Assembly: GCA_016714445.1 (NCBI GenBank)
Contig: JADJNF010000008.1
Span: 310,001-374,000, forward strand
Direction: 5' to 3'
DNA: 64,000 nt
Source: Saprospiraceae bacterium
GTDB lineage: Bacteria > Bacteroidota > Bacteroidia > Chitinophagales > Saprospiraceae
Each line of letters opens with the position of its first letter. Positions within the stretch are counted from its first letter, which is position 1. This document shows, piece by piece, positions 48,958 through 58,859 of the stretch. Made by a program: the position numbers and the translations under genes. The notes under the pieces were generated by a model. The model was not told where the DNA came from, did no database searches, and saw only the letters and a list, made by a program, of their open reading frames with translations.

Positions 48958-49548
48958 ATGTTTTTAGAGCCGAGTTTTAAGGGACAGCGCAGTGGCTGGA
49001 TAGAAGTAATATGTGGCTCTATGTTTTCAGGAAAAACCGAAGAACTCATCAGACGTCTCAAAAGAGCAAAAATAGCCAATCAGAAAGTTCAGATATTCAA
49101 GCCGTCAAAAGATACCAGATATGATATAGTAAATGTAGTGTCACACGACGAAAATGCCATTGCATCCATACCGGTACAGAGTAGTCTGGAAATCTTTGAT
49201 CACATAAAAGACGTCAATGTCATAGGTATAGACGAAGCCCAGTTTTTTGATGACAGACTACCGGACGTGTGCCAAAAACTGGCCATCAAAGGAGCACGGG
49301 TGATCATTGCCGGTCTGGATATGGATTTTAAAGGTCGCCCATTCGGACCTATCCCTAATCTGCTGGCTATTGCAGAGTATATCACCAAAGTCCATGCGAT
49401 CTGTCCCCATTGTGGTAATCTGGCTACCCATTCTTATAGGTTGAGTGATGAGACAGATACTGTCGTACTGGGCGAAAAAGACAAATACGAACCAAGATGC
49501 AGAGTATGTTATGAAATGGGCAATATTCTGGATTTAAGGCTGACTTAA
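48958..49548 (+). CDS. tdk: Thymidine kinase
   Basis: 196 residues, typical type II TK. P-loop GSMFSGKTEEL near residues 19-30, the DEAQFF Walker B-like segment (IGIDEAQFF), lasso loop with YEPRCRVCYE and the zinc ligands in CPHCGN and CRVC. It phosphorylates thymidine for salvage into dTMP. Start at ATG 48958; no better start nearby. Divergent from the 234-residue hypothetical gene, with a weak TTACTTTG box about 20 bases upstream. Confidence 0.95.
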   Translation: MFLEPSFKGQRSGWIEVICGSMFSGKTEELIRRLKRAKIANQKVQIFKPSKDTRYDIVNVVSHDENAIASIPVQSSLEIFDHIKDVNVIGIDEAQFFDDRLPDVCQKLAIKGARVIIAGLDMDFKGRPFGPIPNLLAIAEYITKVHAICPHCGNLATHSYRLSDETDTVVLGEKDKYEPRCRVCYEMGNILDLRLT

Positions 49549-49625
49549 GGTAAAAATACATCAGAATTTAAGAATATTCAGGTTGAAATGAAATTTTTTT
49601 ACAAAGCTTTGAGTTAATACTGCAT

Positions 49626-50468
49626 ATGAAACCCGGTTTTTTTTATATCGTGATATTATTATTTTTAGTTCCTCTATTTTTTATCCATGCAGATAAAGAT
49701 GGGGCGGATATGACTTTGGAAACAGATTGTGTTATAGAAAATACTGCATTCAAGGGTGGCGAGAAAATGGTGTACAAAGCTTACTACAACTGGCAGTTTG
49801 TTTGGATACCCGCCGGAGAAGCAGAATTTAACATCAAAGAAAACAAAGATACCTATGAAATTACTGTAGTTGGAAAGACTTACAGAAGTTATGATGCATT
49901 TTTTAGGGTTAGAGACTATTTTCACAGCGTTATTGATAAAAAAACGATGTATCCCCGATATTTTGTTCGTATCGTGGAAGAAGGAAAATACAGAAAATTT
50001 GATAGCCTGATTTTCAGACAAGACCAGCTCACTGCCATCAGTTTTAATGGACGTAACCGGGAAACGGCTAAACGTAAAACCATTATCATACATCAGTGTA
50101 CCCATGACCTGCTTTCAGTGCTTTATTTTATGCGCAATATCAATATATCGAATTACAAACCTGGTGATATGATCCCCACCAAAATACTTTTTGATGAAAC
50201 CATTTATCCTATAAAAGTCAGATATGAAGGGAAATATAAGGATTTTGAAATAAAAGATCTGGGTACCTTCAATACCATAAAGGTGATACCGGATCTGGTT
50301 ACCGGCAATGTATTTAAAGATGGAAACCGCATGAACGTCTGGGTGTCCAATGACGGCAATAAACTACCTCTTCTGATAGAATCTCCACTCTCAGTTGGAA
50401 GTGCAAAAGCAGTCCTTAAATCCTACTCCGGATTAAGGTATAAGTTAGATATCCCTGAAGATAAATGA
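49626..50468 (+). CDS. DUF3108-family exported protein
   Basis: 280 residues with a signal peptide (hydrophobic 5-20, then HADKDGADM). The body is strand-rich with an early GEKMVYKAYYNWQFVWIPAGEAEF segment and a later MNVWVSNDGNKLPLLIES segment, the pattern of the DUF3108 family of periplasmic or outer-membrane proteins of unknown role. The protein carries no lipobox, so it is probably soluble in the periplasm. The gene lies between tdk and rsmA in the same direction; a promoter for rsmA follows its stop. Confidence 0.82.
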   Translation: MKPGFFYIVILLFLVPLFFIHADKDGADMTLETDCVIENTAFKGGEKMVYKAYYNWQFVWIPAGEAEFNIKENKDTYEITVVGKTYRSYDAFFRVRDYFHSVIDKKTMYPRYFVRIVEEGKYRKFDSLIFRQDQLTAISFNGRNRETAKRKTIIIHQCTHDLLSVLYFMRNINISNYKPGDMIPTKILFDETIYPIKVRYEGKYKDFEIKDLGTFNTIKVIPDLVTGNVFKDGNRMNVWVSNDGNKLPLLIESPLSVGSAKAVLKSYSGLRYKLDIPEDK

Positions 50469-50509
50469 TAGGTGTTAGTCAACTGGATATTTAAATGTGC
50501 CGAAATGAT

Positions 50510-50517
50510 TACCTTTG
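50510..50517 (+). promoter_or_regulatory. Promoter -7 box of rsmA
   Basis: TACCTTTG matches TAnnTTTG exactly, 16 bases before the rsmA ATG. -33 not clear; the leader would be very short. Confidence 0.42.
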
Positions 50518-50533
50518 CCCGAGTTTATAAAAT

Positions 50534-51313
50534 ATGAAAGCAAAAAAATCCTTTGGGCAACATTTTCTGGTCAATGAACACATAGCTGAAAAAATTGCCA
50601 ACGGACTCTTAAAATCCGAAGGTATCAGAAATGTACTGGAAATAGGCCCCGGTAAAGGTGTCCTTACCAAGTACCTGGCAAAACACGATACCCATCTTAA
50701 AGTCGTGGAAGCAGATCAGGATATGGTAGAATTTCTGATCAGAAACAAAATCATCGATCCTGATCAGATCATCTTTCTGGATTTTCTCAAGCTCAATTTA
50801 TCCAAAATTTTTGGTGGGGAGCAGTTTTATCTGATAGGCAATTATCCGTACAATATTTCCTCGCAGATACTTTTTAAAATGGTCAACTCCAAAGAACTGG
50901 TCCCGGAGATGGTGGGCATGTTTCAGAAAGAAGTGGCGGACAGGGTAGTTGCTCCTCCCGGCTCAAAAACCTATGGTGTCATAAGCGTCCTCGTGCAAGC
51001 GCATTATGAAGGCAAAACCATCATCGATGTAGCACCGACATGTTTCAGCCCTCCTCCGAAAGTAAATTCCAGTGTGATCAGGCTTGTCAGAAAAGAAAAT
51101 TATACCCTTCCCTGTGACGAACGATTGTTCAGAACCGTTGTGAAAACCAGTTTTAACTCGAGGAGAAAGATGCTTCGCAATACCCTTAAACCACTGGTAC
51201 ATGACCCGGCAATGCTCGAAGATCCGTTTTTTACCCAGCGGCCGGAGCAACTAAGTGTGCAGGATTTTGTTGATATAACCATAAAATTGTCCAATCAAAA
51301 TAAAATCGAGTGA
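50534..51313 (+). CDS. rsmA: 16S rRNA (adenine1518/1519-N6)-dimethyltransferase
   Basis: 259 residues, normal length for KsgA. N-terminal KKSFGQHFLVN, SAM-binding motif I LEIGPGKGVLTKYL, catalytic motif IV GNYPYNISSQ, and a C-terminal helical RNA-binding domain with the SFNSRRKMLRNTL segment. It dimethylates two adenines of helix 45 in the 30S subunit. The yqeY-like gene starts one base after its stop, so the two are co-transcribed. Confidence 0.96.
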   Translation: MKAKKSFGQHFLVNEHIAEKIANGLLKSEGIRNVLEIGPGKGVLTKYLAKHDTHLKVVEADQDMVEFLIRNKIIDPDQIIFLDFLKLNLSKIFGGEQFYLIGNYPYNISSQILFKMVNSKELVPEMVGMFQKEVADRVVAPPGSKTYGVISVLVQAHYEGKTIIDVAPTCFSPPPKVNSSVIRLVRKENYTLPCDERLFRTVVKTSFNSRRKMLRNTLKPLVHDPAMLEDPFFTQRPEQLSVQDFVDITIKLSNQNKIE

Positions 51314-51314
51314 T

Positions 51315-51761
51315 ATGAGTCTGGAAGCAAAAATTACCAATGACCTGAAGGATGCCATGAAAAATAAAGATCAGGCAGCATTGCGATCTGTTCGTGCCAT
51401 CAAAGCAGCCATCCTTTTGTTCAAAACAGATGGCAGTGGCAATGAACTCAATGAAGACCATGAAATCAAAATCCTTCAAAAACTTGTAAAACAACGTCAG
51501 GACTCTCTGGATATCTATGTAAAACAAGGCAGAGAAGATCTGGCCGTCACTGAAAGAGAAGAAATAGCCATCATACAGCAATATCTGCCTGCGCAATTAA
51601 GTGAGGCCGAACTGAAGGCTGCGCTTCAGGTCATCATACTGGAAACAGGTGCTACATCCGGCAAAGAAATGGGTAAAGTCATCGGACTGGCCAATCAGCG
51701 TCTGGCTGGTAAAGCAGAAGGAAAAGCCATAGCTGCCACCGTAAAGGAGTTGCTGAATTAA
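51315..51761 (+). CDS. GatB/YqeY domain-containing protein
   Basis: 148 residues, full length. N-terminal helical part with LKDAMKNKDQAALRSVRAIKAA and a C-terminal domain with EEIAIIQQYLPAQLSEAEL and TSGKEMGKVIG, as in YqeY and the tail of GatB. The domain is thought to bind tRNA in the amidotransferase; the free protein's role is not settled. It follows rsmA by one base. A run of ten T follows the stop with no stem, so the end of the transcript is not clear. Confidence 0.92.
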   Translation: MSLEAKITNDLKDAMKNKDQAALRSVRAIKAAILLFKTDGSGNELNEDHEIKILQKLVKQRQDSLDIYVKQGREDLAVTEREEIAIIQQYLPAQLSEAELKAALQVIILETGATSGKEMGKVIGLANQRLAGKAEGKAIAATVKELLN

Positions 51762-51871
51762 TTTTTTTTTTGCAGGCATTCAATAATATATCCTTTCTGA
51801 TTTGTAGCTAATTCAGATGCATTCATCTCTTATGTATTGAATTGCATATGAATGCTATTATTTTCCGACAT

Positions 51872-53458
51872 TCATATTTTTATTACCCTTCCTTCTTTTT
51901 TTGGAATATATTCATCGAATGTTTTAAGGTAAGTGACCATAGTTTGCAAAATCTCAATATTGGTTTTCTTCTTTGATTTTGCATGTCTGAAAGTCGTAAA
52001 CCCATCTCCGCCATCTGCAAGAAAATTGGATGTAAGTACCCGGTATATTCTTCGATCTTCCAGTGGTTTCCCGTTGATAATACATTTTATCATTCTGGAG
52101 CCGACCATCTTTTTTTCATCATAAACCATCTCCACTCCGGCGGATACCTGTAATACACCATTGGTAAGTCGAGCTCCGTGCTCAAATAATGCTCGTATCT
52201 CGCTCCCGATCAATTCAAGCTGGACAACGGTATTCGGAAACGGGAAAGCGGAAATCAGGTTTCCAACAGTGACCAATCCGGCATCTACATCTTGTCTCAG
52301 TCCGCCACTATTGGTCAGTGCAAAATCATACTCAGGATAGGCATGAAGCATGGCATCTGCCACGATATTGCCAAGAGGCGACTCTTCACTATAGGAGCGA
52401 GTAAGGGCCCCCGAGGCAATACATACTTTTTCATCGGTAATAGACATGATCTTTTGTTTCCATTCATTGATGACTCTAAGTAAAGTAGTATCATCTTCCA
52501 CCTCATCATCAAAGAGATAATCGAGGGTGTTTTTATAAACAGTAATTTTATCCGACTCACTGTTATATGAAATTTCAAGTTTGCCAAGCTCTATACCCAA
52601 TGCATCAGTAGAAACGATTAAAGTACCATTAGATACCAATGGCTGTGGTGTGCCCTGATGAGCATGCCCGGTGATAATAATATCAACTCCGGAAACCTTC
52701 TGTGCCAAATCTATGTCTGTCTGAAGATTGCGGGCTACATCAGTCGAACCTGAAGATGATTGTCTTCCGGGGATTCCCTGATGAGCGAGCAAAACGATCA
52801 GATCAACCTTATTATTGAGTTCATCAATATATTTTCTGAGATAGAATACTTCATCTTTTGCTTCTATACCCATTACCATTTCTTCTGAAGTAGTGTCATA
52901 AAAGGCAAACTTTCCATGCAGGCCAATGATGCCGATTCTTACACCGTCTATGGTTATGATTTTATATGGTTGATTCCAAAACAAAGTTTCTGTTCCTTTC
53001 AGAAAAATATTTCCATTTATAATGGGGAAAGTTGCTTTTTGCAGTTGAGTAAAAGCATTTTCCCAACCATAATCAAATTCGTGATTGCCGATGGTGGTTG
53101 CATCAATATTCATATAATTCATCAGATCAATGATGGCTTCTCCATTGGTGAGAGAAGAAATGTATGGTCCGCAAAAGTAATCTCCGGCATCAAGATAAAG
53201 GGTGTTGGCATTGGTTGCTTTTTCTTTTTTTACCAATGTGGCAATGTTTGCAAATCCACCCAACAAACGGGTATGACTTATCCAGGGTACTTTGAGCGGT
53301 TCTACGTGGGAGTGAAGATCATTGGTATAAAGAATGGTAATTTTTTTCTCCCCGATTGAAGGATTAATTTGCTGACAAACAGCATATTGAGCATAAAATA
53401 TTAAAATAAAAAGAAATACTCTTATTCTCATCAGGGTGTTATTTTTTTTAAATACCAT
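51872..53458 (-). CDS. Bifunctional metallophosphatase/5'-nucleotidase (UshA-like)
   Basis: 528 residues from ATG 53458 (ATG 53431 is also possible; both give a signal peptide ending AVCQQ). N-terminal calcineurin-like metallophosphatase domain with ILYTNDLHSH, LDAGDYFCG, TIGNHEFDYG and ITGHAHQGT holding the two metal ions; C-terminal 5'-nucleotidase domain with SPLGNIVADAML, FALTNSGGLRQDVDAG and LADGGDGFTTF. It hydrolyses extracellular or periplasmic nucleotides to nucleosides. No lipobox; soluble in the periplasm. Single gene. Confidence 0.93.
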   Translation of the reverse strand: MVFKKNNTLMRIRVFLFILIFYAQYAVCQQINPSIGEKKITILYTNDLHSHVEPLKVPWISHTRLLGGFANIATLVKKEKATNANTLYLDAGDYFCGPYISSLTNGEAIIDLMNYMNIDATTIGNHEFDYGWENAFTQLQKATFPIINGNIFLKGTETLFWNQPYKIITIDGVRIGIIGLHGKFAFYDTTSEEMVMGIEAKDEVFYLRKYIDELNNKVDLIVLLAHQGIPGRQSSSGSTDVARNLQTDIDLAQKVSGVDIIITGHAHQGTPQPLVSNGTLIVSTDALGIELGKLEISYNSESDKITVYKNTLDYLFDDEVEDDTTLLRVINEWKQKIMSITDEKVCIASGALTRSYSEESPLGNIVADAMLHAYPEYDFALTNSGGLRQDVDAGLVTVGNLISAFPFPNTVVQLELIGSEIRALFEHGARLTNGVLQVSAGVEMVYDEKKMVGSRMIKCIINGKPLEDRRIYRVLTSNFLADGGDGFTTFRHAKSKKKTNIEILQTMVTYLKTFDEYIPKKEGRVIKI

Positions 53459-53543
53459 TTATTTTATTCACTGTAAAGATTCTTTATCAAAGATAACAAA
53501 TAATGGGTGGTAATAGGGTGAAATTTGAAAGATGACTAAAAAT

Positions 53544-55000
53544 TTAAAAAATCAATGGAACAAAGTACCAAACAAAAAGTGAAATTAAAACAATCGCAAT
53601 CAGGTTCATCACAAAACCAACCTTGATCATATCTTTCATTTTGATATGATTGCTGGCAAATACGATCGCATTGGGTGGTGTACCCATCGGCAGCATTCCG
53701 GCGCAGCTTGCCGCTAAGGTCATAGGTATACCTAGCAAAAGCGGATTGACATGCATGGCTTCCGCAATAGAAGTGACTACCGGAGCAAAAACAATGACCT
53801 GTGCAACATTGCTCATCACCTCGCTAATGAAAATGGATAATATGGTAATCAACAAAATCATCACCCAAACACTGGAAGAAAATCCTGCCAACCAGGTACC
53901 TAGGGCACCTATCAAGCCTGCTTTCTCCAATGCATCGGCCAGACAGATACCTCCTCCGAACAACAATAAAATGCCCCATGCCATTTTACCTGTATCAGAC
54001 CATATCAATAATGGTTCATCTTCTCCTTCTTGACTTTTTGATCCTGATGGTATGATAAACAACAATAAAGCTCCAAAAACCGCGATGATGGTATCATCGA
54101 GCTTAATAGAAGTCTGTATATTATTGATCAGGGATCTGAATATCCATAAGCCGGCGGTCATTAAAAAAACCACCAATACCCTTTTTTCTGGCGTCGTCAT
54201 TGGACCTAAAAGAGATATCTGATTCTGAATGAATGTAGTAGTTTGGACATTTGATTTGATGTGATTGGGGTACAGCCATTTGACCATGACAAAATATAAG
54301 GCTATCAGCATCAGTATTGAAATGGGAAAACAAAGCATCATCCAACTCATAAAGTCAACTTCAGTACCATATTTATTCTGAAAAAATCCTATATAAGCTA
54401 CATTGGGTGGTGTGCCGATGATAGTGGCAATTCCTCCGATATTGGAAGCATAAGCGATGGCGAGCATGATTGTCAGGTTGAACGCATTATGATTGCCGTT
54501 TTTTTCATTTTGATTTGCCATGACTGCAATAACAGACAATGCTATTGGATACATCATCATAGTGGTTGCCGTATTGCTCAGCCACATGCTCAATAGTCCG
54601 GTGGAAAGTATAAAACCAAGTACAATGCGGTCTCCGCGCGTACCTGTGGCTTTGATGATATTGAGTGCAATTCTTTTGTGCAGGTTCCATTTTTCTATGG
54701 CTAAACCAAGGACAAACCCACCTAAAAAAAGGAATATCACTGGATTAGCATATGATTTTGATGTATCTTCAAGGCCATTGATCTTCAAAACGGGAAAAAG
54801 CACCAATGGCAAAAGAGCTACAACAGGCATAGGTACAACATCGCTGACCCACAAGATAATCATGAGTATTGCTACTGACAATACTTTTACGGCAGCATCT
54901 TCGAAAGAAAAATATTGGTAATCTCAACCAAAAGGGCCAGTAAAAAACTTCCTGCGACAATAAGAATATTGATGGTACTTTTTGAAAACCTTTTGGACAT
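53544..55000 (-). pseudogene. SLC13/DASS family (dicarboxylate/sodium symporter) transporter, frameshifted near its 5' end
   Basis: The 445-residue main frame (53544-54881) has the DASS core: SNTATTMMMYPIALSV (first SNT motif), NIGGIATIIGTPPNVA, and near the end MPMGTPPNAIVFAS; about 11 membrane segments. It lacks the first helix. That is found upstream in another frame starting at ATG 55000 (SKRFSKSTINILIVAGSFLL), which ends in a stop about 30 codons on. One base added in 54900-54912 (A runs on the plus strand) joins them: SFEDAAVKVLSVAILM. Repaired length about 485, as in the family. It imports C4-dicarboxylates, sulfate or phosphate, which cannot be told here. Confidence 0.86.
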
Positions 55001-55022
55001 GAAACAGGATTCTTTTTGAAAA

Positions 55023-56635
55023 TTATTGTTTTACAAATTTGATGTTTCGTTTTTGTTTGTCTTCCGTTAATTGTATGAAATAAACGCCTGTTGCCAGACT
55101 TTTGATATCTAATTCCAATAAATTTTGGTCTTTTTCCATATAGGGTACGTACATTAGTTGTCCGGAACTGTTGACTACCTTCATTTGTAACCCTGTTGGA
55201 ACCAAAGAAGTGAATTTAAGCTGAATGATTTCATTTCCCGGATTTGGCATAATGGAAATCGGCAAGTTTTCCTGCTCCGTTACATTACTGTCCTTGATTT
55301 CCCATACTTTGTCCAGATAAATCAATCTGTTTTTTACCCAATTTTTTAAGTAACTGACTTCTTCTGCATAAGTATTTCCGATATAATAATTGGGCCAAAC
55401 ATATTGCCCAAGGACAGGCCATTGCTGGAAATTTCTGACCTGCGCCTGTCCGAGCATATTGGACAATGAATCGATAACAAAATTGACTCTGTCATTAGAA
55501 AACTGGTTGGACCTTAGATATTTCCATCTTAGTTTCAGGTCATTATAAAAAGTCTCGTCCTGAAGAAATTTTTTCCACCAGAAGTGGATTACCCAACCAT
55601 CCCCTGGACATACTTCGTTAAAATTAAGCAGTACCAAACCTTCAGGATTTCCTTGAGTACAATAATCCACATTTCCAAAGCCAAGATTAAAATCCCATAC
55701 CGGACCAAATTTGATTTTACCGCCATCGCTGTCTCTTTCTTTGTAAAAAAAGGTACTTAAACGATACGCATCCGGATTTTTTGATATTTCATTTATGATG
55801 ATAAAATCCATGAGACTTTGGGTATCTATGTATTTGCGGTATCCTTTTTGTGGGTCTTTGAAATCCTGACCGGCTATACTGTTTTCGACCGTATTCATAT
55901 GATTTCTGATATAGTTTCGCTGTTCATAACTTATATCATCTGCTTTGGGATATTCATATTGAAAATACGTCTTTTGCCATGCTCCGGAATAAGGGGCATA
56001 CAAAGAATTCCAGCCCGCACCACTATTTGAACCGGTTTCTTTATCTATCTTGATGATATATCCCCCGGTGAGTGCATCACCCTGATTATCGGTAGTTTCT
56101 ATTTTTGAAATATCGACTCTGTTTTTATCTCTTTTTATTTTCTCAACCAATAAATATATTCCACGATACTGACCGTTGATTACCAACTCATTGTATCTTA
56201 CTCTTGGCGCGTATTCCATGACAGATCCTGCAAGAATATAACTCAAACCATCTCGCATCAGGGTTTTATCGTTGTAAGTGGCATTGAGTGTCCAGTCGCT
56301 TTCTTTGGGCATACCCAGGAGTTTGACATCATTGTCTTCGCCTGATTCATCCCATGTCTCAAAACCGTATGGTTTTTTGGGAATGACTGTGAAGTTGAAC
56401 CACGGAATTCAATACCTATTTTGCCTTTATAATCATTTGGTACATCTGAGATTTTATTAATTACTCCGGGTCCGTTGTAAATGATACCCATATCTGCTTT
56501 TATTTTGGGTTCATCCTGAATTTGTGCACCATTGGTTTGGATAGTAATAATCGGTAGGTTGGATGTAGTAAAATTTACCTGAGCCGTCATTGTAGCGAAA
56601 AAAGTAAAAAGAACCGTTGAAATTAAAAATCTCAT
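55023..56635 (-). pseudogene. CotH-kinase-like secreted protein with T9SS C-terminal sorting domain, frameshifted
   Basis: Two frames form one protein of about 537 residues. The 5' frame (ATG 56635) has a signal peptide and runs through VPNDYKGKIGIEFRGSTSQSFPK. The 3' frame picks up with PYGFETWDESGEDNDVKLLG, then MPKESDWTLNATYNDKTLMR, the CotH kinase core, and ends in a type IX sorting domain (ISIMPNPGNEIIQLKF ... VYFIQLTEDKQKRNIKFVKQ). The break is at a T run of six (56373-56378); with seven the frames join. CotH-type proteins are atypical kinases. The sorting domain sends the protein across the outer membrane, where it is attached or released. Neighbour gap to the transporter is 22 bases. 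Confidence 0.87.
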
Positions 56636-56833
56636 ATTTTTGAATTAAATTTCAGTAAAGATAATATCATTCAGCATATCTCGACTTCCATTCTTTAGGT
56701 TTATGTATCTTCACGACAAAGTCTATTCATTTTTATATTAAAAAATATACATAATATTAACGTTAAGTAAAGAAATAAAATCCTTATAAAGTACTGTTAA
56801 TGAAATAATATGATAATATTTTGAAAAATAGTA

Positions 56834-56864
56834 TTGACAAAATGAAATAAATAATTTAACTTTG
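56834..56864 (+). promoter_or_regulatory. Promoter of the acyl-CoA dehydrogenase gene
   Basis: The clearest promoter of the window: TTG at 56834-56836, a 20-base spacer, then TAACTTTG at 56857-56864, an exact TAnnTTTG. The ATG is 25 bases downstream of the -7 box. Confidence 0.6.
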
Positions 56865-56889
56865 AGTTTAATTTTTAAAATCGTCACAT

Positions 56890-58692
56890 ATGTCTGCCAC
56901 ACTCACCGAACAGAAGGTATTAAAAGGAGGAGAATTCCTTATCAAAGATAGTAATTATCAGGAGATGTTTATCCCTGAAGATTTTAATGAAGAGCAATTG
57001 ATGGTCAAAGAAACCGTACGCTCATTTGTACATCAAGAGATTCTTCCAGTGGTAGATAGAATTGAAAAACTGGAAGAAGGGCTTATACCTTCTATTTTGG
57101 AAAATTTTGCGCAATTGGGATTACTTGGTACACATATGCCGGAGGATCTGGGTGGCATCAACCTGGATTATATCACCAATACGCTGATAGGAGAAGAAGT
57201 TGGTCCGTCGGGATCATTCAGCGTCAGCTATAATGCCCACACTGGCATAGGTATGTTGCCCATTCTCTATTATGGTACAGAAGCTCAAAAACATAAATAC
57301 TTACCCAAGCTTATCACGGGCGAACTGAAATCAAGCTATTGTCTGACAGAACCATCCAGTGGGTCTGATGCACTTTCTGCCAAATCTACTGCGGAATTGA
57401 ATACTGAAGGTACACATTACATCCTCAATGGCCAGAAAATGTGGATCACCAATGCGGGATTTGCCGATATTTTTACTGTGTTTGCTCAGGTAGAAGGAGA
57501 CAAATTTACAGGGTTTATTCTCGAAAAAGGTATGGCAGGTTTTACCTTGGGTGCCGAAGAAAAAAAACTGGGTATAAAAGGTTCTTCCACCCGACAGATT
57601 TTTATGGAAAATGTAAAAGTACCTGTAGAAAATTTGTTGGGAGAAGTAGGAAAAGGACATTTCATTGCCTTTAATGTACTCAATACAGGCAGATTTAAAC
57701 TCGGAGCATCGTGTCTTGGCGGATGTAAAAAGATCACTGAAGTCGGTATAAAATATGCCAATGAAAGAGAGCAGTTTAAAGTACCTATTTCGTCATTTGG
57801 CGCTATTCAATATAAAATTGCGGAGCAGGCCATCCGATGTTTTGTAACTGAAACAGCCGTATATAGAACAGCACAATTGATTCAGCATGGCGAAATTCAT
57901 TTTAAGGAATCAGGTTTGGACTTTGCCAAATCAAAGCTGCAAGCTGCAGAAGAATATGCACTGGAGTGTTCGATTATCAAAATCATCGGATCAGAAACGC
58001 TTGATTATGTGGTGGATGAAACGGTACAGATATTCGGTGGAATGGGCTACTCTGAAGAAGGTGTAATAGCCAGAGCTTACAGAGATTCACGTATCAATCG
58101 TATCTTCGAAGGTACCAATGAGATCAACCGTATGGTCATGCTGAGTACCATACTGAAAAGTGCTATGAAAGGTGAACTGGATCTGATGACTCCGGGTATG
58201 GCGGTACAAAACGAACTGATGAATGGTGTTGCTTCAGGAGAAGTATTTACAGGAAATTATGCCGCAGAACAAACCGCAGTTGCAAACTTTAAGAAGATAC
58301 TCATCATGCTGCTGGGGTCTGCTGCACAGCAAGCCATGGGCGGCCAGCTTAATCTGAAAACAGAACAGGAAATACTGATGAATCTCGCAGATATCATCAC
58401 GGAAATATTCAATGCGGAAGGTGCATTGATGAGAGTGATGAAAATAGCAGAAAACTATCCGGAAAAAGATATCAATTTGTATCATGCCATATTACGGACT
58501 CATCTTCACGATGCTACAAACAGAATCACAAAGCAGGCTACAGATGCCATAGCTTCCTTCATTGCTCCTGAGATGCAGTCTGCTTTCATCAGTGGATTAA
58601 GAAAGTTTACCAAGTACCCACTTCAAAATGTAAAAGAAAACAGACGTAAAATAGCTGGTGTTTTGATTGCAGCGGGGGAGTACGCGTTGTAG
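56890..58692 (+). CDS. Acyl-CoA dehydrogenase
   Basis: 600 residues. FAD-dependent fold: N-terminal helical domain, the middle domain with CLTEPSSGSDALSAKSTAE and YILNGQKMWITNAGFADIFTV, and helices with IFGGMGYSEEGVIARAYRDSRINRIFEGTNEINR near the C-terminal part of the core, where the conserved Glu of IFEGTNEI is the catalytic base. About 170 residues follow the core, as in VLCAD/ACAD9-like enzymes. It oxidises acyl-CoA to enoyl-CoA in fatty-acid beta-oxidation and is transcribed alone, with its own promoter and terminator. Confidence 0.94.
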   Translation: MSATLTEQKVLKGGEFLIKDSNYQEMFIPEDFNEEQLMVKETVRSFVHQEILPVVDRIEKLEEGLIPSILENFAQLGLLGTHMPEDLGGINLDYITNTLIGEEVGPSGSFSVSYNAHTGIGMLPILYYGTEAQKHKYLPKLITGELKSSYCLTEPSSGSDALSAKSTAELNTEGTHYILNGQKMWITNAGFADIFTVFAQVEGDKFTGFILEKGMAGFTLGAEEKKLGIKGSSTRQIFMENVKVPVENLLGEVGKGHFIAFNVLNTGRFKLGASCLGGCKKITEVGIKYANEREQFKVPISSFGAIQYKIAEQAIRCFVTETAVYRTAQLIQHGEIHFKESGLDFAKSKLQAAEEYALECSIIKIIGSETLDYVVDETVQIFGGMGYSEEGVIARAYRDSRINRIFEGTNEINRMVMLSTILKSAMKGELDLMTPGMAVQNELMNGVASGEVFTGNYAAEQTAVANFKKILIMLLGSAAQQAMGGQLNLKTEQEILMNLADIITEIFNAEGALMRVMKIAENYPEKDINLYHAILRTHLHDATNRITKQATDAIASFIAPEMQSAFISGLRKFTKYPLQNVKENRRKIAGVLIAAGEYAL

Positions 58693-58716
58693 AAGGATCG
58701 TAATTTTATAAAAAAC

Positions 58717-58755
58717 AAAGCATATTGTGGTCTAAAAAAGTCTGCAATGTGCTTT
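58717..58755 (+). terminator. Terminator after the acyl-CoA dehydrogenase gene
   Basis: An 11-bp stem with one T-G wobble: 58717-58727 (AAAGCATATTG) with 58745-58755, a 17-base loop, then a T run. Fits an intrinsic terminator for the upstream gene. Confidence 0.75.
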
Positions 58756-58859
58756 TTTTATTTGAAAACTTAATCACAATTAAGTTACAAGAAATAAAAC
58801 TATTTTTCTCATATTTGACCTCTTATTGAATTCAAATATTTGAAAAAAATACCAAAAGT

